Source of the DNA: Heliocidaris erythrogramma
Taxonomy: Eukaryota; Echinodermata; Echinoidea; Camarodonta; Echinometridae
Assembly: GCA_025617745.1 (NCBI GenBank)
Contig: CM046870.1
Coordinates: 4,035,285-4,099,284, forward strand
DNA length: 64,000 nt
Reading direction: 5' to 3'
Under the pieces are notes generated by a model, which was not told the DNA's origin, made no database searches, and saw only the letters and a program-made list of their open reading frames with translations. The translations under genes and the position numbers were made by a program. Shown piece after piece: positions 56,101 through 64,000 of the stretch (position 1 is the first letter of the stretch; every line of letters begins with the position of its first letter).

Positions 56101-56556
56101 AAAGCCTAAAAAGTTGATACGAGCCGTTATCGTTCTATCCAAATTTACTAAACGGTAAAGTTTTCGCGCTTCGCGCGGGAAGGGAATACTCCCCTTTATC
56201 TTTCTCTCAAATTTGCCAGAATGTCAAAAATCTCGCCCTTCGCGCAGGAAGGGGGAAACTCCCCCCCCCCCCCTCCCTGCGCACGCCCACCGCTGTTAAA
56301 TACAGTGCTGTATTGCGTCCAAATAATTGAAAAGCAGTAGCTAGGGCATCGAACTAACTTTTCGCCTGGAAAAGGTGCAATACGAGCTGTCATCTCTCTT
56401 TCATATTTGCCAGAACGTCAAAGCTTTCGCGCTGATCGCGCGGGAAGGAAGAAACTCCCCCTCGATTTCTGTGCCCCTTCCCTGCACCCCCCCCCCCCCC
56501 CCCCCCCCCCGTTGTTACATATAGTGCAGTATTGCACCAAAATAATTGAAAAGCAG
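56101..56556. repeat. Triplicated module upstream of the P4HTM-like exon
   Basis: Three diverged copies of an atacgagc...tttgccagaacgtcaaa-ttcgcgc-gggaag-aaactccccc module lie in tandem. The last two each end in aataattgaaaagcag followed by a tcgaac-t-aac phrase, so the module carries the exon's splice-acceptor region with it. Confidence 0.65.
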
Positions 56557-56794
56557 TCAGAGTGTCGAACTTAACAAATCTTGATTTGGATTCAGACTCG
56601 AATGGCGTGCTGAACTTGAACGAGTTCTGGGCGATGAGCCGCAGCTTGGAAGACCAGGTCGATGAGTGGCTCGGAATATTGCAAGCTGGGCAGATCAAAA
56701 CCGATGAGAAGGTCAAATGTCAACATAGGATCAGCGGCCAAACTTGGTTCCCGTTCGTCTCTTCAGATTACGTTTTGAGCGAGCTTCCATACAG
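56557..56794 (+). CDS. P4HTM-like exon: EF-hand and linker
   Basis: After an AG at 56556, the frame RVSNLTNLDLDSDSNGVLNL continues as NEFWAM. It contains a canonical 12-residue EF-hand loop, DSDSNGVLNLNE, with ligands at positions 1, 3, 5, 9 and 12 and Gly at 6. A linker with SGQTWFPF and ELPYR follows. The exon ends at ACAG|GTGGGG in phase 2. In transmembrane prolyl 4-hydroxylase (P4HTM, an ER 2-oxoglutarate/Fe(II) enzyme), an EF-hand pair sits just before the dioxygenase fold and is followed by a tryptophan-containing HTW-like segment. The order and spacing match. The acceptor has a poor pyrimidine tract and a duplicated copy 220 bp upstream, so 56596 is an alternative start. Confidence 0.6.
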
Positions 56795-57198
56795 GTGGGG
56801 AATCAAATCTATTTTGGGGGAGTGTTAGGAATTACTTCTTTGGAATAGAAATTCGAAATAGTTGAATCCACCCTCAAAAGAATAATTCAACAGCTTTGAA
56901 GTGAATTCCAATGTAAATGAAGTGAATCCAATTCCAAAGGAAGATATTCCTGATAATGATTCCCTAAATTGGATTTTTACTCGTCTGAATCATGGGAGTA
57001 TATTTCCACTCCAGGGATTAGGAAGTCGTGTTTAACTCGTTAGAAACAAGAATGAAGATATGACATGATCAAGAATGTAACGTCATTATCATTAAATTGT
57101 CTATGAAATAAACTGCTTTGGTCCTGAAAGAGTGTGCAAGATGATTGGCACAATCAGTCTTGTCACTCTTTGATATGTTATTTTGTGTACCTTTACAG

Positions 57199-57244
57199 AA
57201 TATCAGCGTTAACAGACATTGCTCGGCCAAGCGAAAGTATACAG
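57199..57244 (+). CDS. P4HTM-like exon: start of dioxygenase fold
   Basis: A 46-nt exon between a strong acceptor (TGTGTACCTTTACAG) and donor (ACAG|GTAAAA). Joined to the previous exon in phase 2 it continues without a stop as R-ISALTDIARPSESIQ and ends in phase 0. It matches the region of P4HTM between the HTW segment and the iron-binding strand. Perfect phase at both joints is strong evidence for real splicing. Confidence 0.6.
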
Positions 57245-57436
57245 GTAAAAGTTGCTATCATTTGTTATATACTTTTCTGCTAAAGAAAAAAAGTTGCATA
57301 TATGCGTCATTAAATTGAAACCCAATGTCGTACCAAATGTTTTTTATCATCATCTGTAACATGATAGATTCTAAATCTGTTATTCTTACTTATCCTGAAC
57401 AAACATTCTAGATAAATAATCTGTTCGAAAGTGTAA

Positions 57437-57745
57437 GGAAATAAAATATACAACAGCTTCACAACTCTCGTGGAAATAAATAGAATGCGTAAGGAATGAG
57501 AGAATAATGGTTGCCTAGCTTACATCAAAGTTTCCCAGAGCTGTCCTCCCTTTTGACATTTTTGCAAAGGTTGGAAAATGTCTTCGCCGGGAATCGAATC
57601 CGGGTCGTTGGCTTGGAACGCCAGTGCCTTAACCACTAGACCACGGAGACGGGCCAGTAGTTTCGGCAACACCAGATTCAACTGACCGTCAGATTAACAA
57701 ATCTTCAACCTGATTAATTCCTTTGTCGGGGGCAGGTGAATATAT
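57437..57745 (-). mobile_element. tRNA-derived SINE, copy 4, in a P4HTM-like intron
   Basis: The same family as 13267-13595, including gagagaataatggttgc and agctgtcctccc. The head at 57580-57650 has an acceptor mismatch and anticodon TCC, so it is decayed. Confidence 0.7.
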
Positions 57746-57959
57746 AACAATGATTGTGGAACGTTGATTTAAAGTATGCCAATATTCTATCATTCCCTTC
57801 ACACACACTTATCATTCCTTTCACACACACGCACACAATATATATATAATAGCAACAATTGGCTCACACTCTTTAACATGGTGGGGTAGTGTACTTGGGT
57901 GCTAATTATATAGAGGCAACACAATGAGTACACCTGCAGACGTAGCTGTTGGTACCACG

Positions 57960-58030
57960 CTTTTACTAAGCTTTCGGGCACTTAGCCCTTCTTCGGATCT
58001 TCTTCGGAGGTGGCCAGACCTCAAGTCGAC
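57960..58030 (-). mobile_element. Penelope-like terminal fragment
   Basis: The minus strand carries CCGAAGAAGGGCTAAGTGCC followed by CGAAAGCTTAG (57968-57996), the same stem-GAAA-palindrome order as the other PLE ends. No ORF is attached. Confidence 0.5.
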
Positions 58031-58377
58031 TTTCATGAGGGTATATCCATTGCTGCATATGTAGTATGATATATTTATTTGAAGTTGATCTGGGTACTGG
58101 TACTTCCCATTTATTCCATTTATCTGCCACTGAAATATATTTTTCTATTCATACTATACGTAACTTCCGCTAGTTGGTTTTACACAAACAGTAATGGCAT
58201 AAGCTTAGAAAAATATTAACCACAACGAGAAAACCTTTGAGTTTTTACTTCTTTTCCCTTTAACTTGCTCTTAATCGTTAAATTTATGTTAAAATATACA
58301 GCATATTTCTGAAAACTGTATGTTCTTCTCAAGCATATGCATATTATGAACTCCGTATTGTGATTGGTCGAGAGCAG

Positions 58378-58514
58378 GTTGCACGCTATTATCCCGGTGG
58401 GTATTATGACGCCCATTATGATACCATGGAGATTAACCCTGCGACGAACTGCATTCAGAGCATGATGCCCTAAAAGGACGTCCCACACACGCATTCTACA
58501 GGAAGGATTTGCAG
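58378..58514 (+). pseudogene. P4HTM-like exon: HxD iron-binding segment, broken by a stop
   Basis: Joined in phase 0 after SESIQ, the frame reads VARYYPGGYYDAHYDTMEIN and PATNC. The motif xGGxYxxHxD is the prolyl 4-hydroxylase iron-binding signature; His and Asp are in AHYD. Human P4HTM has the same LQ-V-x-RY-x-x-GG-x-Y-x-x-H-x-D pattern. A TAA at 58471-58473 stops the frame 41 nt before a strong donor (TTTGCAG|GTAAAG, GT at 58515). The acceptor (GAGAGCAG) has a weak pyrimidine tract. The second iron-binding His and the 2-oxoglutarate Lys would lie in later exons that I could not find. Either this copy is a pseudogene, the stop is an assembly error, or the exon ends earlier. Confidence 0.55.
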
Positions 58515-58519
58515 GTAAA

Positions 58520-59740
58520 GCCCATACAACATGTACATGTACAGTCACCCCTTCATCCCAAAATGATATTAAGTTTGTTATTGTGATACGTGCTGTGGTA
58601 ATACAATGGGGCCGCCGAGTGATTCGCTTATGTTGACGTTCTCCTACGTTCACAAATTGTAAAATGTTAATTTGCCATATGCATATTTTCTTTGTGTTTA
58701 GAAGTAAATGTTGAATGTCTGAAAATGTGTTAAATGTTTGTTTGTAATAAATTATTGGTTTGGCTATGGTGAGTTATTATTCTAAATTTGCGTTTCATCC
58801 ATCGAATAAGACATGTACTCCTCCTCCCGAAACTGGTGCCCCTTCAGTGTTTGGACCCAAGCTAAGCCACTGCCTCGAACATCCCATCACCCCTTTTAAA
58901 AATAAATTTGGATACTGCACACTGAAGGCATAAGCTGGAATTAGGATTTATTCACCTCTCACTTCAACACATTTATTCATCGATCTTCATGGTCATGCTA
59001 GTCAGGTTTGCTGTCATTGATTGCCAAGTTCAAAAGCTGGCTGGCAGTCGAATACACAGAGCGTTTGACATAAGCCTATTATTTGCTTGCCCAATCTAAA
59101 GTCATTCCGAGTGAAAGTACATCATGGTATTTTTTTTCTGCTATTCTACTATTTACAGAAAAGCATTATTAAACGATTGTCTGTAAACATACATCGTGGA
59201 GACACTTATTTTAAATTTAAATTTATTTAAATGTCAATTGAAAAGTAAGCATGAAATGTACTGGAGTGCTGCTGCTCGCTGCATATCACAAAACATGTGA
59301 ATGTCGATCAATTATCGAGATTATGTGGTGGAAGTCTTTCAATTTTGTTGTTCTTGCTTCACCAGACAATGATTACTGCTCAGTCATCTCTGTAGTGTGG
59401 ACAAAAAGTAATTCAATCCATTTAAAGGGCCCCTGCCATCCAACTGCAAGTTGATACTTGCTGGTGTCCTACATATATCTCACATTTTGATATTTTAACT
59501 TATAAATATGTTTCATAGATTTTTAAATATTTCTTTGAAATAATTTGCGAAAACCTGCTAAGCTTCACCCTGAAAAAAAATCCTCCAGATCACTTTCCCC
59601 CTGTGACATCATCTGTCCATCATCAGTGAGCTTATTGCGATTTTGCAAGTAAAATTGGTATTTAACGCTCTAAACGCTGACACTTGTTGCAATACAACAT
59701 ACAATACCAACATAGGAGTTGCTATATGAGACATGCTGTA
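58520..59740. other. Intron or intergenic spacer
   Basis: I looked for the remaining P4HTM catalytic exons on the plus strand and found none. No repeat partner was seen in the window. Confidence 0.35.
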
Positions 59741-59770
59741 GCATCAGCAGGAAAGCAGGGGCAATGAGGA

Positions 59771-59923
59771 GGTATTGTATGAAAGCATGCAATTCTATTA
59801 TGAGTGTGTGCTGAGCTGGGGGACCACTGTCTATCGTATTGTAGAAGAGATAGCGGTACGTAATTTTCCCCAGCTCAGCACACGCTCATACTAGAGGTGC
59901 ATGCTTTCATACAATACCCCTAA
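59771..59923. repeat. Foldback with about 55-bp arms
   Basis: The left arm ggtattgtatgaaagcatgc through gctgagctggggg pairs with the right arm ccccagctcagcacacgctc through gctttcatacaatacc. About 40 bp form the loop. Confidence 0.85.
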
Positions 59924-59929
59924 ACAAAC

Positions 59930-60660
59930 AAAAAAATGAATTTGGGGAATTTTTTTCCATATATGGATAGCTGAATGTCTCTTCTATCATATGACACCAA
60001 AAAAGCCCAAAACTATTTCATGCTTGGGTGAGCACTGCCCACCTTTGTAAAGGACGTGAAAATTAGGTTTCTCATGAATTCACTATCCATTTTGGATGAG
60101 ATGAGAAGTTCTCCAGCTTAGAAGAAATTGATTATGGTATGATGGGTTTATGATAGATTATGATGGATATGGGCTTGTGCGGTGTATGACATGGTGTTAT
60201 GTAACCAAAATTTTATGCATCAATGATCATAAATTTGGGATTTGTGCTGGGTATGGCATGGTTTCTGTAACCATTATTCAGAAACAGAAATTTGATAATT
60301 CAGAATCAAACACTGATCCAATCAATCAATCAAACGCAACTTTAAATTGGAACAAAAGTTTTTAAGATCTCTTTACTTTGTGTGGAGCCAGCTAGAGATT
60401 GGATTATGTAAATCAAAGATCTTAATAATTGAAAACATGAAAGATTATTATGCAGTATCATTGTTGTTTGGAAGGATAATTGATATTAATGTCACAAATT
60501 ATGCTTCAGGCATCATTGGGTACAAAATGGGTATTAATTAGGAAACTTTCTTCATGGCAAATGAGTTTTGGAAATGGTTTGGGCGAGGAAAGATGGGATG
60601 AATGGTTTGGAATGGAGCAAAATGCCTATAGATGGACCTATGACAATGAAGAACACCTCC
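59930..60660. other. Spacer without recognisable features
   Basis: Several short open frames but no domain, pol III box or repeat partner. Confidence 0.35.
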
Positions 60661-60674
60661 CGGAATTGTTACAG

Positions 60675-60715
60675 TTCACACACACACACACACACACACA
60701 CATACTCACACACCC
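60675..60715. repeat. (CA)n microsatellite
   Basis: Left flank of core-motif element F. Confidence 0.9.
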
Positions 60716-60716
60716 A

Positions 60717-60851
60717 GGTATACTTGCGTGTCTTTCCCTTTGTTCTCTCTATTGTTCAAATAGTCACACAAGCAGCAAAAAAGCCACACAAGCCTGACGG
60801 AATAAAGGCATCTATTGTGTTTGACTGTCCAATTAGTCACACAAGTATACC
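60717..60851. mobile_element. Microsatellite-flanked core-motif element, copy F
   Basis: Nearly identical to copy E (19445-19580), including GGTATACTTG/CAAGTATACC ends, the GCCACACAAG repeat and the core GACGGAATAAA (60796-60806). The same CA-rich flanks are present. Confidence 0.65.
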
Positions 60852-60867
60852 TCTGTTGGTACACCCT

Positions 60868-61096
60868 GTAGAGCCCACAAATGTAAAAATTACCACAAAT
60901 GTAAAAACATTGCACCCGCAAATGTCAAAATAACCACAAATGTCATAACATGTCAACCACAAGTGTAAAAATAACCACAAATGTAATAAAAATCGCCCAT
61001 AAATGTAAAAATCTGTTTAACATTTGCGGGTGCAATGTTTTTACATTTGTGGTTATTTTTACATTTGTGGTTGATTTTTACATTTGTGGGCTCTAC
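60868..61096. mobile_element. Iterated CCACAAATGTAAAAA element, copy G
   Basis: The inverted ends GTAGAGCCCACAAATGTAAA and TTTACATTTGTGGGCTCTAC enclose six direct and about four inverted variants of CCACAAATGTAAAAA. It sits inside the CA-rich right flank of copy F. It has the same self-reiterated architecture, but no GACGGAATAAA core is visible. Confidence 0.7.
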
Positions 61097-61099
61097 ACA

Positions 61100-61920
61100 C
61101 CCCCACGCAGACACTCGCACACTTTTTAAATACACCGCTCGAGCAGAGTGTACAGTTTACCATGTAGATTTCATTTCATGAACTCTACATGGAATACGTC
61201 ACAATTGTTTGTTTTCTTCTTCAGAAGTTTATAACAATTATCATAAATATACCATTCTTCCATCATCACCATGAACAAAAACGACTTGATCATAATAATT
61301 ACCCCACCCTTTCAGAGCAGGAATTATTTAAGGGCAATATTGATCACATTTTGTTCTTTAAATTGGCAACAACAGTATTTTTCTTTTAGTGCTACATGGT
61401 TATGATAAGGAACAATATCAGGTAAAACAATATACATTGTTAGGAATTTGTCGAAAAGTTGAGATAAATCCCCAATTTTGATGAAAAAACAATTTTTAAA
61501 CCTCTCAATGTGTTGCAAAGTTAAGCTTTCAAAGCTTATTCTTGTTTTTAAAATACCTGGCATCAAATGCAATATTGTCATGCTTTGCAACAAAAGTTAT
61601 TGAGCCAAACCACAACATTTGGTCAATTGTCTCGAAAGGGTTAATCAACTTCACGAAGTTTATGAGATACTCAAGAAAGATTAAGTTGCCACAGACTTCA
61701 TGAATGTATATTGTTTTACTCCATTTGGAGACATGCAGTTATTGTATTGCCTTCTCTAGCAAAGTGCGTGGATAAAAATCCAGGGATGGAACTGTTCGCC
61801 GAACTCAGAATTCTTCATTATATCTAAATTATTCCAATCAAACTTTGAACACTTATCATTAGACGAATGTTTAGAACAACATGAAATTCCATCACACCCC
61901 CTCTATATGCCGTTATGTTA
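61100..61920. other. Spacer without recognisable features
   Basis: AT-rich, no coding signal found. Confidence 0.35.
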
Positions 61921-61927
61921 GGAAATG

Positions 61928-62097
61928 TATATAAAGACTGGTTGTCTTAAGAGTGAATGTCAAAAGCCGTTGTCAAATTCATGAAGGAGCAGCTCGTTAG
62001 ACCTGCGTGGAATCAGCATCTTGTATATTTCACTCTACGGTTTAATTGGGTTCTGGGAAGAGAGAGAGACGAACGGATAATGATCAAAGAAAAATAA
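61928..62097 (+). other. TATA box with a 38-codon frame downstream (very tentative)
   Basis: TATATAAAG at 61928-61936 is followed 45 bp later by an ATG (61981). Its 38-codon frame includes PAWNQHLVYFTLRFNWVLG and ends at TAA (62095-62097). Spacing to a predicted start site is reasonable, but nothing else supports a gene. Confidence 0.12.
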
Positions 62098-62249
62098 ATT
62101 TGCTTTTATTCAATGTTCTTCATAGCTCATCTCGCTTCAGACATGATCATCCTAGACATCAGAATCATCAATTGATTTCTCTTGATCTTAGACGCATCCA
62201 CTGGACTCTATGTGATATTTCCAGTGGTAAGAAATATTGTATTCAAAAT

Positions 62250-62325
62250 AATAATGATGACGATGGTCATAATAATGGTAACAATAATAATAATGATGAT
62301 AATAACCACAGTAATAATGATGATG

Positions 62326-62362
<37 letters not shown>
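62250..62362. repeat. (AAT)n/(GAT)n microsatellite
   Basis: Interrupted aat/gat run, giving poly-Asn/Asp shadow frames. Confidence 0.9.
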
Positions 62363-62363
<1 letters not shown>

Positions 62364-62442
62364 TGTAAGTTAATTTGAAGATACATAATACTGTAGTTGA
62401 CATGAAATCGGATTTTTTTTCCAGAAATCTTTCGTTAACTTT

Positions 62443-63400
62443 TCGTTAAAGATCACATTGCAAGAAAATTCCATCAAAATAAATATTGGCTTAATACTTA
62501 TTATTGCATAGATGGCATAAATTATACAAGGTTATCCAAATTCAACGCTTGGAAACATTTGAATTAATGATTATTATCAATTATAAAACGGTAAAATACA
62601 GCCCCCGATATAGCAGCTGAAGAGCTCCTTGAACGCTGCTGATATGTGTGACGACACACGAAGGACCAGTCCTGTCTAAGCAGACGATGTCCCATAACAT
62701 CTTACACATTTTTCAGTGCCTGTTTTGTCATCTCCTCTTCACTTAATTCTCTTACTTGACTAGCGTCAGTCTTAATGTTAGACTGTTGCCTCACTCTTAA
62801 CTTCGTGTATGGTATTATTTTGATGAAAAATGCAGCGTTAAAAAAATAAAGGAATCAGTCACTTGTAAACAAAATAAGACGCCATTGTATTTTCAGCTGC
62901 TTGCACCGGGGCATGTTCGGCGTTTCAAGAGGGAACGAATACAATCTGTGATATTATTCGGAGGGCTTTTCAATTTGAAAATGGGGTTTATTTCATTGAT
63001 CATTGACCCTTCTCCTGTGTATTTACAATCAAACGGTTTTAGTTATCAGAATCAGTTTCACTTTCCATTTTAGAATGGTGTGAAATAAGGTCATGTTAAA
63101 TATACCAAACTCTTTATAATTTGATAAATAATTGTATTGCAATTACGTTCATGCATTATAGGACGTCGTCTGCTTAAGCAGGATCGATCCCTAGTGTGAC
63201 GACGTCAAAACATCGCTATATTTCTGGCGAATCCTCGGATATTCCAGATGCTTAGAAGAGCTTTTATTTATGTTGTTTTTATAATCATCAGATACGCAGT
63301 TGACATAAAACTTATACGATTGCCATCTGTAAGCTTCCCAGTTTCTAGTGATACATTAATTGCCATATTCGTGATTTTCTTGCAATGTGATTTTTAACGA
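62443..63400. mobile_element. Inverted-repeat element of about 0.9 kb, copy 3 (most complete)
   Basis: Inverted relative to copies 1 and 2. Both termini are present: CGTTAAAGATCACATTGCAA at the left and TTGCAATGTGATTTTTAACG at the right, inverse with one mismatch. It contains the 62-codon frame 62885-63073 also seen in copy 1. No transposase. Confidence 0.8.
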
Positions 63401-64000
63401 GTTATGTTGCGAATCCTACAGAAATATGCAGGGAAATATTTAATGAACAGTTTGAATTTCTAGCAATCGATAAGCTCACTGTTAAGTAAAAAGCCCTGCT
63501 TCTTTGCAGGTAATGATGCAATGTCTGCATTGGAGTAATTGCCTTACATCAAACATATTAAATAATTCAACGTTTTTCTCCACATATGATGATTCTCCAA
63601 AGAAACATGCCGACATATATTACCCATTCTATATTTTAAAACTTTAAAATATTTTGTCTTAACCCACATTTCATTAAAATATGATGCTTTCCTCCGTCAT
63701 CTTAACGAATAATGACAGATATGGAGATAGGCGCCTTACCTATTTAATCCTTCAAAGTTTTCTCACAATTTGTCATTGCACCAAAGTATGGTTAGCCTTG
63801 TATCGTTCTTTAAAGCACTCATTTCAGCTAGAAAGCGTTATCTTTCTTTAAATATAAAACTTATTTCACTTCTTTGTAGATTCAACCCAACTTCACCCCA
63901 AAGACGTATATTCAAAAAGATCAGCAATGTCAGCCTTACCCAATTGCACATTAAGTCGTAATCAGAGCAGCAGTCACCGAATCCTAGACAGGCTCCATCA
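63401..64000. other. Spacer without recognisable features
   Basis: AT-rich; no gene, repeat partner or pol III box recognised up to the window end. Confidence 0.35.

Noticed and set aside
58216..58653. 145-codon minus-strand frame
   Set aside because: It overlaps the plus-strand P4HTM-like exon and is its antisense shadow.
62046..62378. Asn/Asp-rich frame
   Set aside because: Translation of an (AAT)n/(GAT)n microsatellite.

Overview
This window reads as non-coding, repeat-dominated nuclear DNA from a metazoan, most likely a marine invertebrate deuterostome. A sea urchin or other echinoderm is my guess, from the general flavour of the repeats and a TTAGGG-type telomeric motif, but nothing seen here proves it. 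It is a draft assembly with one 500-N gap (12767-13266). There are no operons, ribosome binding sites or prokaryotic features. AT-rich spacer, (TA)n, (CA)n and (TAA)n microsatellites and many long poly-C/poly-G runs surround a dense, layered set of transposable elements.

Layout. 1-7250: two decayed LINE reverse transcriptases, each split by a DNA-element insertion; the 3' part of a Ty3/gypsy pol on the minus strand; three-level nesting that includes a solo LTR. 8600-12760: SINE and interspersed repeats, a (TA)n-flanked element and a Penelope-like terminus running into the gap. 13270-15450: a nest of tRNA-derived SINEs with PIF/Harbinger-like and CACTA-like insertions. 15450-28680: old GCGC-rich repeats, two candidate cellular loci (a short exon at 16789 and a CRE/ETS promoter with spliced exons from 21300) and a second cluster of the microsatellite-flanked family (19.2-19.6 kb). 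28960-34450: a Penelope-like (PLE) cluster with GIY-YIG endonuclease ORFs and hammerhead-ribozyme-like ends. 37758-42860: a recent 1.9-kb tandem duplication broken inside a LINE. 43190-51860: further copies of repeats seen earlier, including a hAT element with its empty site in the same window. 52041-52295: a minus-strand signal-peptide first exon. 56557-58514: three plus-strand exons of a transmembrane prolyl 4-hydroxylase (P4HTM)-like gene, apparently broken by a stop. 59.7-63.4 kb: palindromes, microsatellite-flanked elements and another MITE copy.

The best candidate for something undescribed is a family of short elements lying between (TA)n or (CA)n tracts. Its copies share a core (GACGGAATAAA) but carry different end motifs, each reiterated inside its own copy. 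The most informative evolutionary signals are insertions whose empty sites can be read directly: a TTAA-flanked MITE in a LINE reading frame, a solo LTR in that MITE, and a hAT-type element with an 8-bp duplication. The P4HTM-like exons and the signal-peptide exon are the only well-supported cellular coding sequence. Most other short open frames are chance or transposon shadows.
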